This document shows positions 1 to 11,396 of a stretch of 64,000 nucleotides of DNA, piece after piece (position 1 is the first letter of the stretch; each line of letters opens with the position of its first letter). The position numbers were made by a program, and so were the translations under genes. Below the pieces are notes generated by a model. That model was not told where the DNA came from, searched no databases, and saw only the letters and a program-made list of their open reading frames with translations. The DNA is taken from contig NZ_NSGE01000005.1 in NCBI RefSeq assembly GCF_002294985.1, positions 15,001 through 79,000 on the forward strand. The letters are read 5' to 3'. The stretch is from Mesorhizobium sp. WSM3862. Its GTDB lineage: Bacteria > Pseudomonadota > Alphaproteobacteria > Rhizobiales > Rhizobiaceae.

Positions 1-1325
1 ACGGCGCCGTCCAGGTTGCGGCGCTTCATTATGTCGACCCGCAGCGCTTCGGCGACGCCTTCGCCGAGAGCATGGCGGGTTCCTACGACGTCAAGATCAC
101 GCCGGAGAACGTCTCGGTGGCGCCGCGCGCCACGCCGGACGACCAGACGCCGGCCTTCGCCGAGGAAATCATCCCTTTCACCGAGGACACCGATATCACC
201 GAGGCCTTCGCTGATTCGGGCTACACCGGCGATGACGCCACCGGCATGTCGGAAGCGATCGGCAAGCTCTTGAACGCGACGGCGCTCAAGGCCGGAACGG
301 TGCTGCGCGTCGGTCTGGAGGTGCGCGGCGACGTCGCCAAGGTAGTCCGCACCAGCGTTTACGACCGCACCACGCATATCGTGACCATCGCGCTCGACGA
401 TCGCGGACAGTTCGTGCCGGCGCAGGAGCCGGAGCCTAATCCCGAATTGCTGACGGCGTTCGACGATTCGCAGCCGGTGGTGGTGCGCGGCAACCTGCCC
501 AACGTCTATGACGGCATCTATCGAGCCGCCTATTCTTATGGCATGTCGAAATCGATGACCCAGAAGCTGATCAAGCTTCTTGCCTCGGACGTCGATTTCC
601 AGTCGCGGCTTTCGCCGTCGGACCGTCTCGAGGTCCTGTTCTCTCAGCCCGACGATGATGACCAGACCTCCGACAATTCGGAGCTTCTCTACGTCTCAGC
701 CACCTTCGGCGGCCAGACGCGCAATTTCTACCGCTTCCAGATGCAGGACGGCGGCACCGACTATTTCGACGAGAACGGGTCGAGCGCCGAGCAATTCCTG
801 CTGCGCAATCCGCTGCCCGCCGGCAAGTTCCGCTCCGGTTTCGGCGCGCGCCGGCACCCGATTCTGGGATATGTGCGCATGCACACCGGCGTCGATTGGG
901 CCGCGCCCATCGGCACGCCTATCATCGCCGCCGGCAACGGTGTTGTCGAAAAGGTCGGCTGGGCCGGCGGCTACGGCAAGCAGATCATCATCCGCCACGC
1001 CAATGGTTACGAGACCTCCTACAATCACCAGAGCGCTTTCGCCAAAGGGATCGAGCCGGGCGTGCGCGTGCGTCAGGGCCAGGTCATCGGCTATCTCGGC
1101 CAGACCGGCCTCGCCACCGGCCCGCACCTCCACTACGAGCTGATCGTCAACGGCACCAAGGTCGACCCGATGCGCGTCCGCCTGCCGGTCGGCAAGGTGC
1201 TGAAGGGCGACGATCTCGTCGCCTTCAAGCGCGAGCGCGAGCGCATCGACGACCTGCTCAAGCAGGAAGACGGAAATTCGCTGAAGGTCGCCAGCGCCAA
1301 GACCGATTCGCAGCTTCCAAACTAA
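1..1325 (+). CDS. M23 family metallopeptidase, 5' truncated by window edge
   Basis: The reading frame is open from base 3, so the gene begins upstream of the window; 440 residues are visible. The C-terminal part is a LytM/Peptidase_M23 domain. A zinc-binding H-T-G-V-D is encoded near 880-894, followed by the GxGNGVVEK core and the second motif H-L-H-Y-E near 1126-1140. Such enzymes cleave peptidoglycan cross-bridges in the periplasm, or activate amidases if degenerate; here the zinc ligands look intact, so it is probably catalytic. The N-terminal part is less conserved and resembles the long linker region of rhizobial M23 proteins. The stop codon overlaps the convergent MFS gene by 4 bp. Confidence 0.9.
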   Translation, partial: GAVQVAALHYVDPQRFGDAFAESMAGSYDVKITPENVSVAPRATPDDQTPAFAEEIIPFTEDTDITEAFADSGYTGDDATGMSEAIGKLLNATALKAGTVLRVGLEVRGDVAKVVRTSVYDRTTHIVTIALDDRGQFVPAQEPEPNPELLTAFDDSQPVVVRGNLPNVYDGIYRAAYSYGMSKSMTQKLIKLLASDVDFQSRLSPSDRLEVLFSQPDDDDQTSDNSELLYVSATFGGQTRNFYRFQMQDGGTDYFDENGSSAEQFLLRNPLPAGKFRSGFGARRHPILGYVRMHTGVDWAAPIGTPIIAAGNGVVEKVGWAGGYGKQIIIRHANGYETSYNHQSAFAKGIEPGVRVRQGQVIGYLGQTGLATGPHLHYELIVNGTKVDPMRVRLPVGKVLKGDDLVAFKRERERIDDLLKQEDGNSLKVASAKTDSQLPN

Positions 1326-2878
1326 TCCGGCGAATCGCCCGTCTGCCGTGGCCAGGGCAGCGCCTGTCCGGGCACGGTGAACCAGGCGAGGATCGACGAT
1401 AGCAGGCAAAGCAGCGTCGTGACGGCGGCGACCGCGGCAAAGGCCGAGTCGCTTGCCGCAATCCTCAACGCGTCGAGATTGGCCGCGAGCCCGGACGCCG
1501 GCGGTTCGCCGAAACCGGGCATGCCGGCAGGGCTGCCGGTCGATCGCGCATAGACGAAAGCCGCGAGCGAGCCCATCGCCGCCACTGCGATCAGGCCGCC
1601 GACGCGCGAGACGGCATTGTTGATGCCGGATGCCGCGCCCGTGTCCTTGTCCTCGACGGAGGTCATGATCGCCGTCGACAGCGGCGACACGACGAGCGCC
1701 ATGCCGAGCCCCATGACCGCCATCAGCGGAAAGGTCCCGGTCCAGAAATTATGGACCCCGGCATGGGCGAGCAGGGCCATGCCGGCAAAGGCGATGGCGA
1801 CGATCAAGCTGCCGGCGGCTATCGGCAGGCGCGGGCCGATCTTGTCGGACCACTGGCCGACCGGCCCCGACAGCAGCGCGATCAATGCCGACAGCGGCAG
1901 GAAGATGAAGCCGACCTCGGCTGTGCTCAGTCCCCAGCCCGCGATCAGAACCATGGGCAGGTAGAACAGGTTCGCCGACAGCGCGAAATAGAGGAAGAAG
2001 GTCGCGAGATTGGCGCCCGCGAAGGCCCCGATGCGAAACAGGCTGAGATCGATCATCGGCTCGCGCTGCCAGCGCTCGTAGAGAATGAAAATGAAAAGCA
2101 GGACGACGCCGGCGACGATTGCCGGCCCGGCCATTATCCCGCCGCCCTCGGCGTTTATCCCCGTCAGCCCATAGGCCAGAGCCCCGAAGGCGAGCGTGGC
2201 GAGCGCGGCGCCCCCGAGGTCGAGGCTGCGCTTTTCGGTCGGCTGGTCCGCCGGTATCTTGGCGAGCAGCAGATAGATCGAAACCAGTCCGAGCGGCAGG
2301 TTGACGGCAAAGATCGCGCGCCAGACGCCGTTGCCGAAAGTCGATAGCACGAAGCCGCCAAGCACCGGCCCGAGCGCCGTCGTCATCGCCGAGGCCGCGG
2401 CCCAGATGCCGATCGCCCGGCCGCGCTCCTTTTTCGGATAGGCCTTGGCGATGATGGCGAGGCTGCCCGGAACCATAATGGCGGCGCCAATGCCCTGGAT
2501 GGCGCGGAACGCGATCAGCACCGCCGGATTGGGCGCCAGCGCGCAGGCGAGCGATGCTGCGATGAAGAGCGCGATGCCGGTCACGAATGCGCGCCTTAGG
2601 CCGAATCGGTCGCCGGCGGCACCACCGGCCAGAATCAGCGCCGAAAGCGTCAGCGCATAGGCGTTGGAGATCCATTGCGCTTCCGCCAGGCTGGCGCCGA
2701 GATCGACGCGCAAGGCCGGCATGGCGATCGCCAGGATCGAACCGTCTATGAAGCCGAGCGCCGAGGCCAGGATTGCCGCGACCAGTACGAACTTGCGCTG
2801 CGTCTGCGGGCAAAAGGTGCCGTTCGCGCGCGTCGCGGTCGAAAGCGAATCGGCTGTGGCTTCACTCGAGGAAGGCAT
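1322..2878 (-). CDS. MFS exporter, DHA2 (EmrB/QacA-like) family
   Basis: A 518-residue polytopic protein with about 14 predicted membrane segments. It shows DHA2-type MFS features: an early D-G-S-I-L in the first helix, G-D-R-F-G-L-R-R after helix 2 and a P-x-L-G-G motif in helix 5. Family members are proton-driven multidrug exporters in the inner membrane; the substrate cannot be read from the sequence. An ATG at 2914 would add 12 residues. I prefer the ATG at 2878 because it is preceded by AGCAGG and the hydrophilic leader then matches family length. It is convergent with the M23 gene. Confidence 0.85.
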   Translation of the reverse strand: MPSSSEATADSLSTATRANGTFCPQTQRKFVLVAAILASALGFIDGSILAIAMPALRVDLGASLAEAQWISNAYALTLSALILAGGAAGDRFGLRRAFVTGIALFIAASLACALAPNPAVLIAFRAIQGIGAAIMVPGSLAIIAKAYPKKERGRAIGIWAAASAMTTALGPVLGGFVLSTFGNGVWRAIFAVNLPLGLVSIYLLLAKIPADQPTEKRSLDLGGAALATLAFGALAYGLTGINAEGGGIMAGPAIVAGVVLLFIFILYERWQREPMIDLSLFRIGAFAGANLATFFLYFALSANLFYLPMVLIAGWGLSTAEVGFIFLPLSALIALLSGPVGQWSDKIGPRLPIAAGSLIVAIAFAGMALLAHAGVHNFWTGTFPLMAVMGLGMALVVSPLSTAIMTSVEDKDTGAASGINNAVSRVGGLIAVAAMGSLAAFVYARSTGSPAGMPGFGEPPASGLAANLDALRIAASDSAFAAVAAVTTLLCLLSSILAWFTVPGQALPWPRQTGDSPD

Positions 2879-3118
2879 GAAAACCTGCTTAGCTCTCCGG
2901 CGTATCGGTAACAACGAGCCAGAAGATTGCAGTTCTGAAACCAGTTTGGTGACGGCATGGCCAGGAAGGTAGCTATCGTAAATGCAAACGAGCCGTCGCG
3001 TAGTAGGTTCCGGCCCGTCATTCCAGAAGGGGAAGAGCCAGCCTATGCCTCATCACCCGCTGCTCAGCGCGGGTTCATCCTGGCGCTGCAGCTGATCTAT
3101 GCAACCGCCCTGCGCGGC

Positions 3119-4633
3119 TCATTGCTGCGCAAAATCATCGACTGAAGACCCGCCGACGAACTCGACGGTCACGCCCGGCGACACCAGCTTGGCGAGCTCT
3201 CGCGCATCCCAGTTGGTCAGGCGCACGCAGCCGTGGCTTTCGGTCTTGCCGATCTTGGAAGGATCGGGCGTGCCGTGGATGCCGTAGGTCGGCTTGTCCA
3301 GTGCGATCCAGACCGAGCCGACCGGACCGTTCGGCCCCGGCGGGATGGTCAGGATCTTGTCGTTCTGGCCCTGCTTGAAATTGATGCTGGGATTATAGGT
3401 GTAATTGGGATCGAGCGCGATGCGCGACACGGTGTGGATGCCGGTGGGCGACGGCGTGTCGGCCGAACCGATGGTGGCCGGATAGGCTGCGACCAGCTTG
3501 CCGCCCGCGTCATAAGCGAAAACTTCCTTCTTGTCCTTGTCGGCGACGATGCGGGCAACCGGCGTCGACACCAACTGGCCGAAATTGGCGACCTTGACGA
3601 TGGTCCCGGGACGGTTGAAGTCGAGGCCTTTGTTGATCGACTTCAGATAGCCTTCGTCCATGTGGAAGCGCTCGGCGAGCGCCTCGGTGACCGAGGTGTA
3701 ACCCATGCGGTCGAGCTTGGCCTTCTGGCTGTAATCTTCCGGGATCGAGGCGACATAGGGTCCGGCCACGTCCTCGGGCGTGATCGTGTAGGAGGCGAAG
3801 GCGTCGCCCCCCGACTGGGCGAGCGCCGCCTTGATGGCGGCCGAGTCGGTCGATTTCAGATTGCTGCCGGTGATCTGGTTGTAGGCGGCCAGGGCCTTGT
3901 CGACATTCGAGCCGAAGCGGCCGTCGATGACTCCCGGCGAGGCGCCGGCGCGGTCGAGCAGCACCTGGAGTTCGGCCACGTCCTGGCGCATGCCGAGCGA
4001 AAGCGACGGATCGACGGTGGCCTTGCCGCCCGTGTCCGGCGGCAGCGCGGCCTGGGTCTCCGGATTGACTTGCAGCACGTCCCCCTGCCCAGGGTGCGGT
4101 TCGATCGATGCTTCGTTCAGCGGCTCGCGCTTGATGGTGTCGGACCTTGGCGCCTCCGGATAGGTTGTGGCATACCCTTCGTCGTTCGGCGCCGGCGGAT
4201 AGGCCTCGACGGAATTGCCGCTGTTGGAATCGTAGTCGTCGACCGGCGGCGGGATATACCGGCCGTTCTCGTCCAGCTGCCTGCGGCGGAAGCGGGCCAT
4301 GTCGTCGGGATCGTCGAGATAATAGCGGTCGTCGTCCTCGACGGGCGCACGCCCGAGTTCCTGCATCCGCAGCTGACGGCGCAGCGCCCGGCGATCGAGC
4401 CTGGTCTGCGGCGGCTGGATGGCAATAACCTTTCCGGTATCGGCATCGACAAGCACCCGGTTGCCCCTGGCATCGTAATAGATGTCGATATTGCCGTCCT
4501 GGGCGAGCAGGAGCGCGCCGTGCTGAGCGGGCCGAACCGTCTTCTGCGCGCCTTCCAGACTCGGCGCTGCGAGCGCGCCGGAAGCCGCCAGCCCGGCCAC
4601 AAGTGCCGAAAGGTAAAAGATCGTGCGCAGCAT
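3119..4633 (-). CDS. L,D-transpeptidase (YkuD domain) with peptidoglycan-binding region
   Basis: 504 residues. An N-terminal signal peptide of about 22 residues (hydrophobic core ending in ASGALA) directs it to the periplasm. A charged, proline-rich stretch follows. Residues about 210-260 look like a PG_binding_1 domain (LQVLLDRAGASPGVIDGRFG). The C-terminal YkuD catalytic domain carries HGT...SHGCVRL, with Cys469 as the nucleophile. Such enzymes form 3-3 peptidoglycan cross-links or attach proteins to the wall, and rhizobia carry many paralogues. The gene stands alone between the DHA2 exporter and a small MmcQ-like gene. Confidence 0.9.
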   Translation of the reverse strand: MLRTIFYLSALVAGLAASGALAAPSLEGAQKTVRPAQHGALLLAQDGNIDIYYDARGNRVLVDADTGKVIAIQPPQTRLDRRALRRQLRMQELGRAPVEDDDRYYLDDPDDMARFRRRQLDENGRYIPPPVDDYDSNSGNSVEAYPPAPNDEGYATTYPEAPRSDTIKREPLNEASIEPHPGQGDVLQVNPETQAALPPDTGGKATVDPSLSLGMRQDVAELQVLLDRAGASPGVIDGRFGSNVDKALAAYNQITGSNLKSTDSAAIKAALAQSGGDAFASYTITPEDVAGPYVASIPEDYSQKAKLDRMGYTSVTEALAERFHMDEGYLKSINKGLDFNRPGTIVKVANFGQLVSTPVARIVADKDKKEVFAYDAGGKLVAAYPATIGSADTPSPTGIHTVSRIALDPNYTYNPSINFKQGQNDKILTIPPGPNGPVGSVWIALDKPTYGIHGTPDPSKIGKTESHGCVRLTNWDARELAKLVSPGVTVEFVGGSSVDDFAQQ

Positions 4634-4749
4634 GTGGGTCAGGCTCTCCGGTCGGCTCGGTCTTGCTGGGCGAACCCTTCGCCAGCAAACCAGTTACCAA
4701 AACTAAGGTTCCAATATGAACCGGGCATGAAGATGGCGGATTTCCGGCG

Positions 4750-4785
4750 TTTCACCATGGTCCCCAGTTTCACCATGGTCCCCAA
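4750..4785. repeat. Tandem 18-bp direct repeat
   Basis: Two head-to-tail copies of TTTCACCATGGTCCCCAR (4750-4767 and 4768-4785) are identical at 17 of 18 positions. Each contains the palindrome CCATGG. They lie between the stop of the MmcQ-like gene and the start of the L,D-transpeptidase, about 120-150 bp upstream of the latter. Confidence 0.7.
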
Positions 4786-4792
4786 CCGAATG

Positions 4793-5152
4793 TCAGTGCA
4801 GCCCCAATTCGCTGCGCGCCAGTTTCGTCAGCTTCAGCACGACCAGGCGGTGGCTTTCGCGCAGGTAGTCCTTCAGCGCGGCATCATCCACGCTTTGGCT
4901 TGTCTGGCGCTGGATCCATTTCATGCCGCGCGACGCGAGATAGGGCGCGGGCCGACAGCCCGGCTGTTCCTTCAGCACGTCAAAGGCAATGTCGGAGCAT
5001 TTGAAGGTAACGAAGACCTCGCCCTCCCGGTCATGGCCGCCGATCGCGAACACCTTGCCGCCGACCTTCCAGACGTGAGCCCCGCCCCACTGCACGACAT
5101 GGGTCGTGGCGGGCAGCGTGGCGCAGAAGCCGTTATAGTCCTCGAGCTTCAT
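4793..5152 (-). CDS. MmcQ/YjbR family protein
   Basis: 119 residues from the ATG at 5152, which has GGAGGG about 10 bp upstream; an earlier in-frame start at 5182 would lie in the non-conserved leader. The sequence has the MmcQ/YjbR (DUF419) pattern: an N-terminal LPxTTxxxQWG segment, then V-W-K-V-G-G-K-V-F-A-I, then the tail with P-A-P-Y-L-A-S-R-G-M-K-W. Members are small CyaY-like-fold proteins often called DNA-binding without a firm function. No operon partner is evident. Confidence 0.8.
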   Translation of the reverse strand: MKLEDYNGFCATLPATTHVVQWGGAHVWKVGGKVFAIGGHDREGEVFVTFKCSDIAFDVLKEQPGCRPAPYLASRGMKWIQRQTSQSVDDAALKDYLRESHRLVVLKLTKLARSELGLH

Positions 5153-5334
5153 TGGAATCGGCCCTCCGGGACCCGCAATCAAGCCCGGTTCTGCAGCAAG
5201 GCGCTGTGGAAAAGCAAGAGCGCGCCGCCCCTGCCGGATGCGACGCGCTCCTCGTATCCTTGTTTGCGCAATTCGGACGGAAAACCGCCAAGCGCTTTTC
5301 CTGGAATGGCTCCGGTCACATGCCCCGGCTCGAC

Positions 5335-7941
<2,607 letters not shown>

Positions 7942-8034
7942 GTATGTCTCCTTCCATCACCGGCCCGCTTTGCGGCACCGGATCAGATTGCGGTGACGGA
8001 CCCGCTCATTCGAGCCGAGTCCTGTTCAGCCGAG

Positions 8035-8063
8035 ATATGGTGTATTAGCTCAGGTCTCTCAAG
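8035..8063 (-). promoter_or_regulatory. Candidate RpoH (sigma-32) promoter of clpB
   Basis: On the minus strand CTTGAG (8063-8058) is followed by 15 bp and CACCATAT (8042-8035). The E. coli sigma-32 consensus is CTTGAA with a 13-17 bp spacer and CCCCATNT, so the match is 5/6 and 7/8 at a correct spacing. This leaves a leader of about 85 nt before clpB, a classic heat-shock gene. Confidence 0.6.
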
Positions 8064-8104
8064 ACGCCCTGATCTCGGTCAGCGCAGAATATTCTAGGGC
8101 CTGG

Positions 8105-8134
8105 TCGCCCGAAGCGCGCAGCGGTTTTGGGCGA
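8105..8134. repeat. Degenerate intergenic palindrome (shared-core family)
   Basis: Short arms TCGCCC and GGGCGA flank the core GAAGCGCGCAGCGGTTTT. The core closely matches those at 38023-38071 and 47967-48012. The arms are shorter than in the other copies, so this looks like a decayed member. It lies upstream of the clpB promoter. Confidence 0.55.
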
Positions 8135-8196
8135 ATATTAGGCATTAAAACAAGGGCTTAAATGCTGCGGCTGCGTGACGCGCGACATCGACGGCT

Positions 8197-8718
8197 TCAT
8201 GATCGTCCACCGCTCGCGCCCAGGGTGACGAGAAGCTCGTCCAGTTGCCCGAACGTCTCGCCCATCGCCTCCGCCGCACCGGTGCCGGCAGCGTCGAGAG
8301 CCTCCTTCGAGGGATAGAGCTCGTGCAGGACCAGCAGCGTCTTGCCACCTTTTTCCTCGAAGGTCACCGTCGTGACGGGTCCACCCTCACCGCCTTCCTC
8401 ATTGGTCCAGACGAGGCGCGAGTGCGGTGTCACTTCGATGTACCTGCCGAAGAACTCGTCAAGGTTTGAGCCATCGCGGCCGAACGCCAAACGGTACCTG
8501 CCCCCGACACGGACATCCATCTCGCAGGAACGCAGCACCATTCCCATCGACTTCGGCGCCCACCACTGCTTGAACAGCTCAGGCTTGGTCCACGCCTCGA
8601 ACACGATGCGCGCCGGAGCGTTGAAGGTTCGCGTGACGACGAGCTCGCGGTCCGACGTCCGTTCCACCGTCGTGCGGTTCTGCATCGGTGTGGCCTCACT
8701 CCCTTTGCTTGCGTCCAT
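8197..8718 (-). CDS. SRPBCC / AHSA1 domain protein
   Basis: 173 residues with the AHSA1-type helix-grip fold: TRTFNAPARIVFEAWTKPELFKQWWAP near the N-terminus, then YIEVTPHSRLVWTNE and VTTVTFEEKGGKT. These bind hydrophobic ligands; the specific ligand is unknown. The ATG at 8718 has GGAG 7 bp upstream and lies inside the preceding ArsR gene (23 bp overlap), so the two are probably translationally coupled. ArsR-AHSA1 pairs are common in bacteria, but their signal is mostly undefined. Confidence 0.88.
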   Translation of the reverse strand: MDASKGSEATPMQNRTTVERTSDRELVVTRTFNAPARIVFEAWTKPELFKQWWAPKSMGMVLRSCEMDVRVGGRYRLAFGRDGSNLDEFFGRYIEVTPHSRLVWTNEEGGEGGPVTTVTFEEKGGKTLLVLHELYPSKEALDAAGTGAAEAMGETFGQLDELLVTLGASGGRS

Positions 8719-9061
8719 CGACCTTCTCCTTTCGTTTCAGTTCCTCGACTACCTTGTCCAACTCGTCGAAGCGTGCGTCCCAGAGCTGGCGGTACCTCTC
8801 GATCCATGCCGCCTCTTGCTCCAGCCCGCGCAGGCCGAGCTTGCAGGTCCGCACACGCCCGACCTTTTCCGTGCTGACGAGCCCCGCTTGCTCCAAGACT
8901 CCGACGTGCTTCTTCATGCCCGTGAGGGTCATCTGGAACTTCTCGGCCAGTTCCGTGATCGAAGCGTCCGCACGGCCGAGCTCCTCCAGCACGCCGCGTC
9001 GGGTCGCATCCGAGAGCGCGGCGAATGAAGCATCGAGGCGGGTCTTGATATACTGAACCAT
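8696..9061 (-). CDS. ArsR-family winged-helix repressor (AHSA1-linked type)
   Basis: 121 residues starting M-V-Q-Y, with the ArsR core FAALSDATRRGVLEELG, recognition helix MTLTGMKKHVGVLEQAGLV and wing TEKVGRVRTCKLG. There is no metal-binding cysteine pair of the classical ArsR/SmtB kind, only one isolated Cys, so the effector is unlikely to be a metal. The start is fixed at 9061 because the codons for M-V-Q-Y form the right half of a perfect palindrome (9050-9073). The gene is the first of a two-gene unit with the AHSA1 gene. Autorepression is an inference from that palindrome. Confidence 0.88.
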   Translation of the reverse strand: MVQYIKTRLDASFAALSDATRRGVLEELGRADASITELAEKFQMTLTGMKKHVGVLEQAGLVSTEKVGRVRTCKLGLRGLEQEAAWIERYRQLWDARFDELDKVVEELKRKEKVDGRKQRE

Positions 9062-9098
9062 ATGGTTCAGTATTAGCGCACAAATTACCGCCATGCAA
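9050..9098 (-). promoter_or_regulatory. Leaderless-type promoter with 24-bp palindromic operator over the start codon
   Basis: On the minus strand TTGCAT (9098-9093), a 17-bp spacer and TAATAC (9075-9070) form a sigma-70-like promoter. Transcription would start about 6-9 bp after the -10 box, which is at or within 2-3 bases of the ATG at 9061. A perfect 24-bp palindrome at 9050-9073 (half-site ATACTGAACCAT) overlaps the -10 box and the first four codons. No Shine-Dalgarno sequence is present. Confidence 0.6.
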
Positions 9099-9157
9099 GG
9101 AAACGAAAGCGCGTCGCGCTGAAACGGATTCAGGCGACGTGCTTTAGGCACGCACAA

Positions 9158-9188
9158 CGAAAAACGGCGGAGAAACCTCTCCGCCGTT
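9158..9188 (-). terminator. Rho-independent terminator after the DUF4167 gene
   Basis: Perfect 11-bp arms AACGGCGGAGA and TCTCCGCCGTT (9163-9173 and 9178-9188) with a 4-nt loop are followed on the minus strand by a run of T. It lies 27 bp past the stop of the DUF4167 gene and separates it from the ArsR unit. Confidence 0.75.
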
Positions 9189-9214
9189 CGAATTGCCTGG
9201 AAATAGACCTGCGG

Positions 9215-10216
9215 TCAGCTATCTGCGTCGGCGACTGCCGGCTCGCCGGCGCCGCCTGCCGGCTCACCGGCGCCGTTCTCGCTCGGCGCTGCATTTGCCT
9301 CTTTGGCGGCAGTCGCGGCAGTCGCGCTGCCGCTGTCCGCGACGTTGCCGCCATCGGCGGCGCTGTCCGCCCGGCCGGCATTGCTTTCATCGGCATTGCC
9401 CTGCTCGGCGCTATGGCCCTGCTCGGCATTGCCGCGACCGCGACGTGGACGTCTCTGCCGACGCCCACCGCCATTGTCCGTGCCGGCTTCGTTGCGCTCG
9501 GCCTGGGCGGCAAGGCCGGCAGGCGAGAAGCTGTCGAACAGCGGAGCCTGCTCGGCCGCAACGCCGTCTTCGGCGGAGCCCTCCGGCTTGGCCTGCGCCT
9601 CATTGCGGCGGCTCTGATCGATCTGCTGGCCGCCATGTTCGCTGCGCTCTCGCTGACCATTGTCGCCGCGCTGACCATTCTGACCGTACTGGCCATAGCC
9701 GCCATTGCGGCGGTCGCGGTGTCTGTCACGACCATTATTGTCGCGCCGGTTGTTGTCGCGGCCGTTTTCCTGGTTGTAGGCGAGTTCCGCCGGCGTGCCT
9801 TCGATCACCGGCTGCGGCCCGGAACCGTTCGCGGCGGCCTGCGACTCGCCGGCATTTGCGTTGCCGACCGTGTCGAACTCGTCGCGATCCTCATCGACGT
9901 CGTCATCGAAGTCGTCGCGGTTCTGCTGGGCGTTCTGGATGGGCAGCTGCGCCTGCGCGGCCGCGATGATGCGATTGTAGTGCTCGGCGTGCTGGAGATA
10001 GTTCTCCGCCATCACCCGGTCGCCGGAGCTTTGCGCGTCACGGGCGAGTGCGGCATATTTTTCGGCGATCTGCTGAGCCGATCCGCGGATCTTCACGTCC
10101 GGACCGTTGCTCTCATAGTTGCGCGTCAGGGGATTGGGCCCCTTGCGGTTGTTGTTGCCACCGCCGCCATTGTTGTTGCGACCGCGCATGCGCCTGTTCT
10201 GCTGTTGTGGCCTCAT
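9215..10216 (-). CDS. DUF4167 domain protein with low-complexity tail
   Basis: 333 residues from the ATG at 10216. The first 30 residues are rich in R, N, Q and G (MRPQQQNRRMRGRNN...). The DUF4167 core follows: NPLTRNYESNGPDVKIRGSAQQIAEKYAALARDAQSSGDRVMAENYLQHAEHY is recognisable in pieces. After about residue 90 the protein is disordered: acidic, then N/R/G/Q-rich with basic RRQRRPRRGRGN, then A/N/G/E repeats. DUF4167 proteins are widespread in alphaproteobacteria and of unknown function; the basic disordered ends suggest nucleic-acid binding, but that is inference. It lies downstream of prmC on the same strand. Confidence 0.85.
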   Translation of the reverse strand: MRPQQQNRRMRGRNNNGGGGNNNRKGPNPLTRNYESNGPDVKIRGSAQQIAEKYAALARDAQSSGDRVMAENYLQHAEHYNRIIAAAQAQLPIQNAQQNRDDFDDDVDEDRDEFDTVGNANAGESQAAANGSGPQPVIEGTPAELAYNQENGRDNNRRDNNGRDRHRDRRNGGYGQYGQNGQRGDNGQRERSEHGGQQIDQSRRNEAQAKPEGSAEDGVAAEQAPLFDSFSPAGLAAQAERNEAGTDNGGGRRQRRPRRGRGNAEQGHSAEQGNADESNAGRADSAADGGNVADSGSATAATAAKEANAAPSENGAGEPAGGAGEPAVADADS

Positions 10217-10526
10217 TCGACTCTCTTCATGTGAATTTTCTAAAACTCGTCGCGAACGGTGGCGCTCATGCAGCCGACCGTTTCGTTTTTTCACCGGCGT
10301 TCGCCCGCATCGATTGCGTTGGCGCCACGTGCCATCCTGTTCCGGTTACATCACTTGCCGGACGATTCCCGCACGAAGCATGGGCGTCGTTTGCGCAAGG
10401 AGGCAGCTATTTCCAAGGAGAACCGAATCGCTAAGAGCACTGCCTGCTTCGTCTCATCCGGTTAAGCCGGAACCTAGCTGCATTCCCTAATATTGCCAAG
10501 CGTTTTTTCGCACTGCATCAGGGGTT
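10217..10526. other. 310-bp intergenic region between DUF4167 gene and prmC
   Basis: No convincing gene. It must hold the minus-strand promoter and leader of the DUF4167 gene. A small inverted repeat CCGGTTAAGCCGG lies near 10459, and AAGGAG-like purine runs near 10399-10421 are not followed by a credible open frame. AGCGTT and AACGCT near 10498-10533 could form a weak hairpin after prmC but lack a T-run. Confidence 0.5.
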
Positions 10527-11396
10527 TCAACGCTCAAACACCAGAACCCTGTCGTTTCCGCCGAGATCGCGTCGCGCCTCCGGCAGCCTGTAGCCGGCTG
10601 CCGCGAAGATCGCGGTCACCTCGCTTTGCTGCGTATGGCCGATCTCGACCGCTACCTTGCCTTGCGCTTCCAGAAATCCTTCCGCCTCTCCGGCGATGAT
10701 CCTATAGGGGATCAGCCCGTCCACACCGCCATCAAGGGCCTGGCGTGGATCGAAATCGCGGACCTCGTCCTGCAGATTTCCAATGTCTCGACTGGGTATA
10801 TAGGGTGGATTCGCGGCAATTAAATGGTATCGGCCCGAAACTTTTTCGAACCAGTTGGAATACAAGGCCTTGAAGCGCCCGCCGAGCCCCAGATCCGCGG
10901 CGTTTCGCGTGGCGGTCGCCAGCGCGCCGGGCGAAATATCAACGCCGGTCGCGGTCGCGGCCGGAATCGCGCTGAGCAGCGCCAGCGCGATTGCACCGGT
11001 TCCGGTGCCGAGATCGAGAAGACGGCACTGGCCAAGCCTTTCGGCCGTCGACTTGGCGAAGGGCAGGATCGCGTCGACCAGCGTCTCGGTATCGGGGCGC
11101 GGCTCCAGCGTGTCCGGCGACAGCGACAGCCGCAGCCCATAGAACTCGCGATAGCCGAGAATGCGATGCACCGGCTCACCTGCGACGCGACGCCTCAGGG
11201 CCGCCTCGATTGCCGCAAGAGCCGCAGAATCCACCGTTCGGCCCGGCTCCGCGATAGCCTGGGTGCGCGTGGTTTCGGAAAAATGCTCGACGATCAGCCT
11301 GGAATCGAGCGCCGGATCGGCAATGCCGGCGGCAGCGAGCCGCTCCCTCGCCGCGCGCAGCAGCGGTCGAAGTGCCGAGGGCAAAGGATCAGCCAT
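10527..11396 (-). CDS. prmC: Peptide chain release factor N5-glutamine methyltransferase PrmC
   Basis: 289 residues. It shows the PrmC/HemK organisation: an N-terminal helical domain, then the Rossmann methyltransferase with motif [17 protein letters not shown] and the glutamine-recognition motif NPPYIPS. It methylates the GGQ glutamine of release factors. The ATG at 11396 lies inside the end of prfA (8-bp overlap), the usual prfA-prmC arrangement, so the modifying enzyme and its substrate are co-translated. A TTG one codon upstream is less likely. Confidence 0.96.
   Translation of the reverse strand: MADPLPSALRPLLRAARERLAAAGIADPALDSRLIVEHFSETTRTQAIAEPGRTVDSAALAAIEAALRRRVAGEPVHRILGYREFYGLRLSLSPDTLEPRPDTETLVDAILPFAKSTAERLGQCRLLDLGTGTGAIALALLSAIPAATATGVDISPGALATATRNAADLGLGGRFKALYSNWFEKVSGRYHLIAANPPYIPSRDIGNLQDEVRDFDPRQALDGGVDGLIPYRIIAGEAEGFLEAQGKVAVEIGHTQQSEVTAIFAAAGYRLPEARRDLGGNDRVLVFER

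Noticed and set aside
8696..9061. The ArsR at 8.7-9.1 kb as an arsenic sensor
   Set aside because: It lacks metal-binding Cys pairs and is coupled to an AHSA1 gene; only the ArsR at 34.0 kb has a metalloid-type cysteine triad.
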